NCBI RefSeq assembly: GCF_009674495.1
Contig: NZ_WKJN01000006.1
Span: 186,001 to 250,000, forward strand
Reading direction: 5' to 3'
DNA length: 64,000 nt
Origin: Duganella alba
Lineage (GTDB): Bacteria; Pseudomonadota; Gammaproteobacteria; Burkholderiales; Burkholderiaceae_D
The first letter of the stretch is position 1. Every line of letters starts with the position of its first letter. The notes under the pieces are model-generated. The model saw nothing but the letters and a program-made list of their open reading frames with translations, did no database searches and was not told where the DNA came from. The position numbers and the translations under genes are program-made. Positions 20,460 through 27,966 of the stretch are shown one piece after another.

Positions 20460-22526
20460 GTGAAACGTCATCTCGTAAGTGCATTGATGCTGAGCCTGAT
20501 CGCAGGCCTGGCAGGCGCCGCGGACACTGCCAAAAGCACCGCTCCGGCCAACGCCAAAGTAGCAAGCAAGACCGCCGCCTCCGGCATCGCCACCGAATAC
20601 ATCGACCCTGCGGTGCGCGTGCAGGACGACCTGTTCACCCACATGAACGGCAAGTGGCTGGCGACGACCGAAATCCCGGCCGACAAATCGAGCTGGGGCA
20701 GCTTCGCCAAACTGCGCGATGACATCCAGCCGCAGCTGCGCGCCATCATCGAAGGCGCGGCCGCCAACAAGGCCGGCGGTCCGGAAGCGCAACGCATCGG
20801 CGACTTCTACGCCAGCTTCATGGACGAAGCCAGGCTGGAACAACTGGGCCTGACGCCGCTGAACGCGGAACTGGCCAAAATTGCCGCGCTGAACGACAAG
20901 AAACAACTGCCGCAACTGATCTCGCACTTCAACCAGATCGGCGTGACCGCGCCCTACGGCTACGGCATCCACCAGGACAACAAGGATTCGACCAAGTACG
21001 TGGTCGACATCGGCCAGGACGGCCTGGGCCTGCCGGACCGCGATTACTACCTGAAAGCGGACGACAAGAAACTGGCCGACACGCTGGCCAAGTACGAACT
21101 GCACATCGGCAAAATGCTGACGCTGGCGGGTGACGCCCACGGCGCGGAAACCGCCCACGCCATCGTGGCGTTCGAAACCGAACTGGCCAAGCTGCAATGG
21201 ACCAAGGTCGAACTGCGCGATCCGATCAAGGCCTACAACAAGGTCGACATCGCCAAGCTGAATGAAGTGGCGCCAGGCTACGACTGGAACGCCTACCTGA
21301 GCGACGCCGGCGTGGCCGGCAAGGTCAACTACGTGATCGTCGGCCAGCCAAGCTACCTGAAAGGCATGACCGCGCTGCTGGCCAGCACGCCGCTGGACAC
21401 GCTGAAAGCCTACTTCCAGTGGCATCTGGTGCGCGCCAACGCGCCGTACCTGAGCAAGGCCTTCGTCGATGAGAACTTCGCCTTCTACGGCACGGTGCTG
21501 AGCGGCGTGACCGAACAGCGTCCACGCTGGAAACGCGGCGTTGGCGTGACCGAAGGCGCGCTGGGCGAAGCGGTCGGCAAGCTGTACGTGGCGGAACAGT
21601 TCCCGGCCGAGCGCAAGGCGCGCATGGAAGCGCTGGTGAAAAACCTGCTGGCCACCTACAAGACCAGCATCGACAAGCTGGACTGGATGACCCCGGCCAC
21701 CAAGAAGCAGGCGCAAGCCAAGCTGGCCAAGTTCACCTACAAGATCGGCTACCCGAACAAATGGCGCGACTACTCGGCGCTGACCATCAGCAAGGATGAC
21801 CTGATCGGCAACGTGATGCGTTCGCGCCAGTTCGACTACAACAAGGAACTGAACAAGCTGGGCAAACCGATCGACCGCGACGAGTGGGGCATGACGCCGC
21901 AAACCGTCAACGCCTATTACAACCCGGAGATGAACGAAATCGTGTTCCCGGCAGCGATCCTGCAGGCGCCGTTCTTCAACGCCGACGCGGATGACGCGGT
22001 CAACTACGGCGCCATCGGCGGCGTGATCGGCCACGAAATCAGCCACGGCTTCGACGACCAGGGCGCCCAGTACGACGGCGACGGCAATCTGCGCGACTGG
22101 TGGACCGCCGCCGACCACAAGGCGTTCGCGGCCAAGACCAAGATGCTGGTCGAGCAGTACAACGAGTTCAGCCCGCTGCCTGGCTACCACGTCAACGGCG
22201 AACTGACGCTGGGCGAGAACATCGCCGACAACAGCGGCGTGGCGATCGCCTACAAGGCCTACAAGCTGTCGCTGCACGGCAAGAAGGCCCCGGTGATCGA
22301 CGGCCTGACCGGCGACCAGCGCTTCTACATGGGATTCGCCCAGGTATGGCGCCTGAAGATGCGTGAAGCGGCGCAGATCCAGCAGATCAAGACCGATCCG
22401 CACTCGCCAGGCCAGTTCCGCGCCAACGGCCCGATGCGCAACCAGCCGGGCTTCTACGACGCCTTCGGCGTCAAGCCGGGCGACAAGATGTACCTGGCGC
22501 CAAAAGACCGCGTGATCATGTGGTAA
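20460..22526 (+). CDS. M13 family metallopeptidase, copy 3
   Basis: A 688-residue secreted zinc peptidase. I chose GTG at 20460: AGAAGGAAAA lies directly upstream and the product then begins VKRHLVSALMLSLIAGLAGA, a proper signal peptide; an in-frame GTG at 20415 would add 15 residues in front of it. The zinc site is HEISH at 525-529 with Glu586 in GENIADNSG. Compared with the others it has a longer Ala/Lys/Thr-rich linker after the signal peptide. It ends the array and is followed by a strong terminator. Confidence 0.93.
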   Translation: MKRHLVSALMLSLIAGLAGAADTAKSTAPANAKVASKTAASGIATEYIDPAVRVQDDLFTHMNGKWLATTEIPADKSSWGSFAKLRDDIQPQLRAIIEGAAANKAGGPEAQRIGDFYASFMDEARLEQLGLTPLNAELAKIAALNDKKQLPQLISHFNQIGVTAPYGYGIHQDNKDSTKYVVDIGQDGLGLPDRDYYLKADDKKLADTLAKYELHIGKMLTLAGDAHGAETAHAIVAFETELAKLQWTKVELRDPIKAYNKVDIAKLNEVAPGYDWNAYLSDAGVAGKVNYVIVGQPSYLKGMTALLASTPLDTLKAYFQWHLVRANAPYLSKAFVDENFAFYGTVLSGVTEQRPRWKRGVGVTEGALGEAVGKLYVAEQFPAERKARMEALVKNLLATYKTSIDKLDWMTPATKKQAQAKLAKFTYKIGYPNKWRDYSALTISKDDLIGNVMRSRQFDYNKELNKLGKPIDRDEWGMTPQTVNAYYNPEMNEIVFPAAILQAPFFNADADDAVNYGAIGGVIGHEISHGFDDQGAQYDGDGNLRDWWTAADHKAFAAKTKMLVEQYNEFSPLPGYHVNGELTLGENIADNSGVAIAYKAYKLSLHGKKAPVIDGLTGDQRFYMGFAQVWRLKMREAAQIQQIKTDPHSPGQFRANGPMRNQPGFYDAFGVKPGDKMYLAPKDRVIMW

Positions 22527-22549
22527 TGCGGTGATATCGCAGTAAAAGC

Positions 22550-22576
22550 AAAGGCCGCAGCGATGCGGCCTTTTTT
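22550..22576 (+). terminator. terminator after the M13 array
   Basis: Perfect 7-bp arms GGCCGCA/TGCGGCC with a GCGA tetraloop, followed by six T residues, 24 bp after the copy 3 stop. Confidence 0.9.
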
Positions 22577-22621
22577 CATCCAGTTATACTAGCGGTTTGT
22601 CCATTCAAGAAGCCAGCCATC

Positions 22622-23182
22622 ATGCGTTTGCGTTACGTCGCATCTTCCCTTGCCCTGCCGCTGCTGTTGAGCGCCTGCGGCGATTCCTATACGCCTGTCG
22701 ATGTGTACATGGCCAAGACGCCGGAGTGCAAGGAATGGCAGGAGGGATCGCGCTTCGAGCTGCCACGCGGCATCAGCGTGTCGACCACGCCGCCCGTGAC
22801 GCTGCCCGATGGCGGCGCCGAGTTCACCTTCGTCTACCTGGTGCCGCGCGGCGAGCGCGCGCTGTTCCAGACCCGCGACTACAACGTCACCCAGCCGAAA
22901 GGCGCGCTGATCGCCACCGGCAAGCTGGTGACGTTCTACCAGCGCACCACCAACTCGCCGGCGGAAATCGTCGAGTCGATTCCGAAAGTGCCGGACATGC
23001 TGATCGCCGGCGCCACCGGCGCGGAAACCATCTGGCGCGTGCGCCTGCGCGTGACGGAAAAGCTGCCGGAGCGCTTCGACCTGACGCCGCCGGCGTTCGA
23101 GATCGCGCTGCACAAATATCCGATGCGCACCTTCACCTACCGCTATTTCGCCGACCGCAAAGCCTACGGTCTGTGCCGCTAA
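22622..23182 (+). CDS. lipoprotein of unknown function
   Basis: A 186-residue protein with a clear lipobox LLLSAC; Cys19 should be lipidated. The mature part is mostly beta and has no motif I recognise. Two further Cys (in TPECKEW and the C-terminal GLCR) could form a disulfide. It is flanked by terminators on both sides and so is a single-gene unit. Confidence 0.75.
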   Translation: MRLRYVASSLALPLLLSACGDSYTPVDVYMAKTPECKEWQEGSRFELPRGISVSTTPPVTLPDGGAEFTFVYLVPRGERALFQTRDYNVTQPKGALIATGKLVTFYQRTTNSPAEIVESIPKVPDMLIAGATGAETIWRVRLRVTEKLPERFDLTPPAFEIALHKYPMRTFTYRYFADRKAYGLCR

Positions 23183-23183
23183 C

Positions 23184-23212
23184 AAAAAACCGGCCGCAAG
23201 GGCCGGTTTTTT
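23184..23212. terminator. bidirectional terminator
   Basis: Arms CCGGCC/GGCCGG with loop GCAAG, preceded by A6 and followed by T6. It can serve the plus-strand lipoprotein gene and the minus-strand cytochrome gene, which converge here. Confidence 0.9.
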
Positions 23213-23230
23213 GTTGGAGGCAAGCGCAGC

Positions 23231-23779
23231 TTACTTCGGCGGCTCGGACGCGGCTGGCGCGGCGGCGGCGGCCGGGACTTCCGGTTCCTTGAACTTGGCG
23301 CCGCCATTGTTGGCCATGTAGACCACCGCGCGCGCCACTTCCACATCGTCGAGGTCCGGATTGCCGCCCTTGGCCGGCATTGCGCGCAGGCCTTCGATAG
23401 CGTGCTTGAGGACGGTGTCGTAACCCTGGGCGATACGCGCGCTCCAGGCGCCGGCGTCGCCGAACTTCGGTGCGCCGGCGGCGCCGGTGCCGTGGCAGGC
23501 CACGCAGGTCACGTTGTAGACCGCTTCGCCGGTTTGCAGCACTTTCGGGCCGCTGGCGTCTTTCAGCGTGTAGCCTTCGTTGGCCACGGGCGCGATGCGC
23601 GCCGCCACTTCTTCAGGCGCCTGGCTGTTGGAGCCGGCGCCGGTCAGCTTGGTGGTGGTGACATATTGAACCAGCAGGATGATGCCGAGAATAGTGACTG
23701 CGAAGAAGCCGACGACGGCCACTACGAGCTGCTTGGGAGTGCGGATAAGAGATTCTTGTTCGTTGTGTGCGTCGCTCAT
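23231..23779 (-). CDS. membrane-anchored cytochrome c5-type protein
   Basis: A 182-residue monohaem cytochrome. One N-terminal transmembrane anchor (about 18-41) is followed by a periplasmic domain with the haem motif C92-V-A-C95-H96 and a likely axial Met134 in RAMPAKGG, typical of the c5 family. After about residue 165 comes an Ala/Pro-rich tail. It probably shuttles electrons to a terminal oxidase or another periplasmic acceptor. It stands alone and uses the bidirectional terminator downstream. Confidence 0.88.
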   Translation of the reverse strand: MSDAHNEQESLIRTPKQLVVAVVGFFAVTILGIILLVQYVTTTKLTGAGSNSQAPEEVAARIAPVANEGYTLKDASGPKVLQTGEAVYNVTCVACHGTGAAGAPKFGDAGAWSARIAQGYDTVLKHAIEGLRAMPAKGGNPDLDDVEVARAVVYMANNGGAKFKEPEVPAAAAAPAASEPPK

Positions 23780-23980
23780 GATTTCCTTAAGAGACTAAAT
23801 TCAAGCCGGGTGGCGCGAAGAGTTGATCAGCAGCTGCCTTGTAAAACCTTCACCAAACGGGTGATTATAGACACAAGAATGCCGCGAAGGAAACGCAAAC
23901 ATGTCTAAAACGACACTGGCCCATGGACGGCTCCCGATAAAAACGGTATCCTACGGCACGCGTTAGCGCATCCTCCTGTC

Positions 23981-24056
23981 GCGGCTGTAGCTCAGTGGAT
24001 AGAGTATTGGCCTCCGAAGCCAAGGGTCGTGGGTTCGATCCCCGCCAGCCGCACCA
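23981..24056 (+). tRNA. tRNA-Arg (anticodon CCG)
   Basis: A full cloverleaf can be drawn: acceptor GCGGCTG pairs with CAGCCGC, D-arm GCTC-AGTGGATA-GAG(T), anticodon stem TTGGC/GCCAA around loop CTCCGAA giving anticodon CCG, and T-arm with GGTTCGATCC. The discriminator A and an encoded CCA end at 24056. It reads CGG codons. Confidence 0.96.
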
Positions 24057-24323
24057 TCAATTCCCCGTAGAATCAATCACTTAGACTGTGCGATAGCAGG
24101 CGTTATCGCGCCGAAAAGCGCAGGATTCCACACGGTCGCCATGCACGAAACTGTGCCGAATTCAGCCGTTGTATTGTGCCACCGCAGCATTCATGGTTTT
24201 GGCCGCTGCGGATGGAACACAACCGGAAAGCCCGATTTGGCTGTTTTTGACGTCCTTTTTGCTCAGAAATTTCCTGCAGCTTTTTGATGTGCGTCAAAAA
24301 TGCCTGTAATTGTTTTTCAGCTT
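24057..24323. other. gene-free, AT-richer stretch after tRNA-Arg
   Basis: No convincing gene or repeat is visible. Base composition is visibly lower in GC than in surrounding genes, and it continues into the neighbouring glycosyltransferase. A short minus-strand open frame (24103-24297) has no plausible start or family. I found no second copy of the tRNA 3' end within the next kilobase. Confidence 0.5.
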
Positions 24324-25028
24324 TTAGCGATACTTGTGCGCAAAGGATGGCGCGATGTCGGCGTGCAGCACGTGCTCGCGGAATTCATAGATCAGGGGAT
24401 GGAAGATATCGCCGAGTAATTCCGTCCAGCGGATGGGGTAGGCGGAAACGGTGCCGTCGGTAAAACTGACGCCCAGCTGATCCTGCGGATGACGGGCCGG
24501 ATGGCGTTTCAGGTCTTCATATTTGCTGTCGAGCAGGGCGTGGGTACGTGTGATCCAGGCTTCTGTCAGCGGCGTGTGTTTCCGGAAGATGAAGGCGCAC
24601 AGGCCGATCAGGTCCTGGTAGTTCGCGCGCAGCACTTGTTCCAGTTCGCCGCCTACCGCCGCCACGCCGTGCGGGCCCACTTCCGTATAACCGAGGCACC
24701 ACTTGTCGCTGTTCTGCAGCGCTTCAAAGAATGGCGTCCAGTTCTTGGTGGTGAACTTGATGTCGGTATAACCGCCGCCAAAGTGATGCATCATGTAGAC
24801 GCGCAGATAGTCCGCCTTGTGCGTGTCGCTCAGGTACTGGAAGGCCGGGTGGAATGGCGCTTCCGGTACTTCCCATTCCGGATAATGGCTGTTGGTCAGA
24901 TAGACGAACGGGCAGTGGACGTTGTTGAAGATGGTGAACAGGGACGAAATGCGGTCGCCGGACATGGCGTTATTGCCAGCCCAGACGCAAAACACGATGT
25001 TGGAGGAAAGGCAGTCTGATTTGATCAT
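24324..25028 (-). CDS. glycosyltransferase with DXD-type sugar-binding region
   Basis: A 234-residue protein resembling the Gly_transf_sug / capsular polysaccharide synthesis group. KADYLR (71-76) followed by GGGYTDIK (84-91) matches the family pattern K-[AS]-D-x2-R...GG-x-Y-x-D, although the usual second Asp is replaced by Ile-Lys. It should transfer a sugar from a nucleotide donor. There is no signal peptide. The gene is AT-richer than its neighbours and sits alone beside a tRNA gene, so horizontal acquisition is possible. Acceptor unknown. Confidence 0.72.
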   Translation of the reverse strand: MIKSDCLSSNIVFCVWAGNNAMSGDRISSLFTIFNNVHCPFVYLTNSHYPEWEVPEAPFHPAFQYLSDTHKADYLRVYMMHHFGGGYTDIKFTTKNWTPFFEALQNSDKWCLGYTEVGPHGVAAVGGELEQVLRANYQDLIGLCAFIFRKHTPLTEAWITRTHALLDSKYEDLKRHPARHPQDQLGVSFTDGTVSAYPIRWTELLGDIFHPLIYEFREHVLHADIAPSFAHKYR

Positions 25029-25133
25029 GAACGATATGTGAAAATGTTTTACGTGTAGTCAAAGCATATCAGTGTTCAGATGCACTTTCGTAAAAATTCG
25101 CGTTGCGCCGGGCGTGGCTTGGGTCCGGCGGTT

Positions 25134-25649
25134 TTATTGCGGTCCGTAGGGCCCGAGGAAATCAAGCTTGCCGACCTTGACGCCCTGGTTGCGCAGGATG
25201 TTGTAGGCGGTGACGACGTGGAAGAAAAAGTTCGGCAGCGCCACGGTCAGCAAATAACTTTCGCCGGTGAACGGTACGTCCGCTGAAGGCCAGCTCAGTG
25301 CAACGGCGCGCTCGCCGCCGGCATCGAGCTGGGCGGTGTCGACGCTTTCCAGATACGCGATGGTGTTGGCGATGCGCTGCTGCAGTTGCGCGAAGGTGGT
25401 TTCGTCGTCCGCGAAGCGCGGGCCTTCGCCGCCGCTGATGCGCTGTGCGGCAAACTTCGAACTGTCGCTGGCGCGCTGGACCTGCGACGACAAGGGCAGC
25501 ATGTCGGGCGCCAGACGCGCGCCGAGCATCGCCGCCGGCGCGATGCCGTGCTGGAGGGCATGCGCCTCACCCTTCTGCAGCAGCGTGGACAATATCTTCA
25601 GCGCGCGGACAAACACGGGAACGCTGAGGGTGGACATCTTCGTGGACAT
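25134..25649 (-). CDS. DUF1993 family protein
   Basis: A 171-residue soluble helical protein of the DUF1993 family, whose fold is related to DinB/YfiT four-helix bundles. Conserved pieces visible are LPNFFFHVVTAYNILRNQGV, with the His expected in the helix, and the terminal KLDFLGPYG. Function is unknown. I chose the ATG at 25649 because AAAGGAATCACC lies before it; an in-frame ATG at 25664 precedes that site. It follows the Rrf2 regulator and a small open frame on the same strand. Confidence 0.85.
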   Translation of the reverse strand: MSTKMSTLSVPVFVRALKILSTLLQKGEAHALQHGIAPAAMLGARLAPDMLPLSSQVQRASDSSKFAAQRISGGEGPRFADDETTFAQLQQRIANTIAYLESVDTAQLDAGGERAVALSWPSADVPFTGESYLLTVALPNFFFHVVTAYNILRNQGVKVGKLDFLGPYGPQ

Positions 25650-25660
25650 GGTGATTCCTT

Positions 25661-25816
25661 TCATGAGGTTGGGAAATGACGAGGCGCTGCGGTTGCCAGG
25701 CCGAATACCTGTTGCAGCAACTGCCGCGGGGAGGTGTGGCCGGCGAAGTGTCGCGCCAAGAGAAACAGCGCCAGCACCACGCCCGCTTGTCCCGGGCCCC
25801 GATGCCGCAGTGGCAT
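25661..25816 (-). CDS. possible small protein between the Rrf2 and DUF1993 genes
   Basis: A 51-codon frame beginning MPLRHRGPGQAGVVLALFLL. Its ATG lies one base after the Rrf2 stop (TGACATG) and it ends 11 bp before the DUF1993 start, so the spacing is operon-like. It has one short hydrophobic stretch (GVVLALFLLA). No family is recognised, and the spacing could be chance in GC-rich DNA. Confidence 0.35.
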   Translation of the reverse strand: MPLRHRGPGQAGVVLALFLLARHFAGHTSPRQLLQQVFGLATAAPRHFPTS

Positions 25817-25817
25817 G

Positions 25818-26243
25818 TCAGGCGGCCAGTTGTAGGCTGGCGGCGAAGTCCGCCAGCGTGTTCTGTGCCAGGCTGTGTTCGAAGTCGCATTGCACCCGTT
25901 GCAGCAGCTGCTCCATGCCGCCCTTGATGGTGCGGCTGACCTGGCAGTTTTCCTGCGTCGGATAGGCGTGCACAGCGAACGCCGCCGGCGCCTGGCTGGC
26001 GCGGTAGACATCGAGCAGGGTGATCTGCGCCGGATCGCGGGCCAGCGTGCAGGCGCCGCTCTTGCCGCGCGTGGTCGCCACCAGCCCGGCCTTGGCCAGC
26101 TTGGACACCACCCGCCGCACGAAGCTGGCATCGGCGTTGACGCTGCCGGCCAGTTCGGCGGAACGCACCGGCGTGCCGTGGTGGGTGGCCAGCGCCGCCA
26201 TCACATGGGCCGCGACGGAAAATTGAACGTTAATCTGGGTCAT
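25818..26243 (-). CDS. Rrf2 family transcriptional regulator
   Basis: A 141-residue regulator. The winged helix lies at about 10-70: VAAHVMAALATHHG, AELAGSVNADASFVRRVVSKL (recognition helix), then GLVATTRGKSGACTLAR (wing). Its Cys residues are at 65, 100 and 119, so the close three-Cys cluster of the Fe-S sensors IscR and NsrR is absent. This places it with YwnA-like Rrf2 proteins that sense through other means. It is first in a probable operon with DUF1993 and may repress it and itself. Confidence 0.88.
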   Translation of the reverse strand: MTQINVQFSVAAHVMAALATHHGTPVRSAELAGSVNADASFVRRVVSKLAKAGLVATTRGKSGACTLARDPAQITLLDVYRASQAPAAFAVHAYPTQENCQVSRTIKGGMEQLLQRVQCDFEHSLAQNTLADFAASLQLAA

Positions 26244-26362
26244 ATTGTGATCCTAAACGGCACAATTTGATTTGTCAAACGCGGGCGCGGTTGCCCGGAT
26301 CTCCCGTATCCGGCGCCAGCGCAGCGACGCGTGCACATTCAGCCACAGTGCATGTGTACGCG

Positions 26363-26392
26363 TTGACATCAAAGATCGGCCGGTGCTATAGT
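26363..26392 (+). promoter_or_regulatory. sigma-70 promoter of the GH30/TonB operon
   Basis: TTGACA (26363-26368) and TATAGT (26387-26392) are separated by 18 bp. The expected transcription start is near 26399, directly before the operator at 26403. Confidence 0.65.
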
Positions 26393-26402
26393 TTTTTCAA
26401 CG

Positions 26403-26420
26403 AGTGGAAACGATTCCACT
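26403..26420. promoter_or_regulatory. LacI-family-type operator
   Basis: AGTGGAAACGATTCCACT has perfect 7-bp arms around ACGA. The GGAAACG core resembles binding sites of LacI/CcpA-type sugar repressors. It starts just after the predicted transcription start, where a repressor would block it. No LacI-family gene is in the window. Confidence 0.65.
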
Positions 26421-26478
26421 TATTTCATAAATAAACAAACGGAGACAGGCGGACCATGATCCGCCTGCGCGAGGAGAC

Positions 26479-27945
26479 ATGCTCATGACTGCAAGCCCTG
26501 CTTTGCCGGGCGATGGACAACTGCGCCCATCGTCTTTGAAATCCCTCTCAAAACTGCTGCTGTTGTGCGCTTTCGGCGCAGCGGTGTACCCCTCGGCGCA
26601 GGCGCAAACCGTGCAGGCCTGGGTCACCACCGGCGACCAGACGCAACTGCTGGCGCGCAACGCCGACACCAGCTTCCACGCCGGCGCCAAGGCCGCCACC
26701 ATCATCGAAGTCGATCCGCGCCAGCGCTTCCAGGAGATAACCGGCTTCGGCGCCGCCATTACCGACGCCTCGGCCTGGCTGATCCAGAACAAGCTCGACC
26801 CGCAGCAGCGCAGCGCGCTGTTGAACGAGCTGTTCGGCAAGGCGCCGGGCCTCGGCTTCAGCTTCACGCGCCTGACCATCGGCGCCTCGGATTTCTCGCG
26901 CCAGCACTACAGCTTCGACGACATGCCGCCCGGCCAGAGCGATCCGCAGCTGCAGCACTTCTCCATCGACGCCAACCGCGCCGACGTGCTGCCGGTGACC
27001 AAGGCCGCGCTGGCCATCAATCCGAAGCTGCGCGTGATGGCCTCGCCATGGAGCGCGCCGGGCTGGATGAAATCCACCGACAGCCTGATCCAGGGCACGT
27101 TGAAAACGGAAGCCTACGCGCCGTTCGCCCACTACCTGTCGCGCTACATCGGCGCCTATGAAAAGGAAGGCGTGCCGATCTTTGCGCTGACCCTGCAGAA
27201 CGAACCGCACTTCGAGCCCAAGGATTATCCCGGCATGCGCGTCAATCCGGCCCAGCGCGCGGCTTTCATCGGCGGCCATCTCGGCCCGCTGCTGGCGCAG
27301 GAGCATCCGCACACCAAAATCCTCGACTGGGACCACAACTGGGATGAGCCGTGGTCGCCGGCCGAGGCGCTGAAAGATCCGATCGCCAACAAGTACGTGA
27401 GCGGCGTGGCCTGGCATTGCTACGGCGGCGACGTGCGCGTGCAGTCCGCGCTGCACGACCACTGGCCGGACAAGGAAACCTATTTCACCGAATGCTCGGG
27501 CGGCAAGTGGGCGCCGGTGTGGTCGGACAATCTGCAGCACTTCGCCCGCACGCTGGTGATCGGCGCCACGCGCGGCTGGGCTAAGGGTGTGCTGCTGTGG
27601 AACCTGGCGCTGGACGAGAACGACGGCCCGCACCTGGGCGGCTGCAAGGATTGCCGCGGCGTGGTCACCATCGACAGCCGCGACGGCAAGATCACCCGCA
27701 ACGAAGAGTACTACGCGCTGGCCCAGGCCAGCCGCTTCGTGCGCCAGGGTGCGCGCCGCATCGCCTCCACCAGCGGCTACGACCAGCTCGACACGGTAGC
27801 CTTCCGCAATGCCGACGATGGCTCGCTGGCGCTGCTGGTGGTGAATTCGGCCAGGGAGCCGCGCCGCTTCGCGGTACGCGTCGGCCAGCGCAGTTTCGAT
27901 TACGTTTTGCCGGCTGCCAGCGTGGCCACCTTCACCTGGAAATAA
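26479..27945 (+). CDS. secreted GH30 glycoside hydrolase
   Basis: A 488-residue enzyme of the GH30 (glucosylceramidase-like) family: a (beta/alpha)8 barrel plus a C-terminal beta-sandwich (about 420-488). The acid/base is Glu242 in LQNEPHF and the nucleophile is Glu338 in YFTECSGG; FGAAITDASAW and MASPWSAPGWMKS are also family hallmarks. A long N-terminus ends in a signal peptide (LLLLCAFGAAVYPSAQAQ). GH30 enzymes cut beta-glucosidic or beta-1,6-glucan links. ATG at 26479 follows GAGGAG. A TonB receptor follows 21 bp downstream. Confidence 0.92.
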   Translation: MLMTASPALPGDGQLRPSSLKSLSKLLLLCAFGAAVYPSAQAQTVQAWVTTGDQTQLLARNADTSFHAGAKAATIIEVDPRQRFQEITGFGAAITDASAWLIQNKLDPQQRSALLNELFGKAPGLGFSFTRLTIGASDFSRQHYSFDDMPPGQSDPQLQHFSIDANRADVLPVTKAALAINPKLRVMASPWSAPGWMKSTDSLIQGTLKTEAYAPFAHYLSRYIGAYEKEGVPIFALTLQNEPHFEPKDYPGMRVNPAQRAAFIGGHLGPLLAQEHPHTKILDWDHNWDEPWSPAEALKDPIANKYVSGVAWHCYGGDVRVQSALHDHWPDKETYFTECSGGKWAPVWSDNLQHFARTLVIGATRGWAKGVLLWNLALDENDGPHLGGCKDCRGVVTIDSRDGKITRNEEYYALAQASRFVRQGARRIASTSGYDQLDTVAFRNADDGSLALLVVNSAREPRRFAVRVGQRSFDYVLPAASVATFTWK

Positions 27946-27966
27946 AACTATAAACGGAGATGAGAA

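Noticed and set aside
24103..24297. 64-codon minus-strand frame after the tRNA
   Set aside because: No ribosome site, no family, and it covers most of an otherwise featureless gap.
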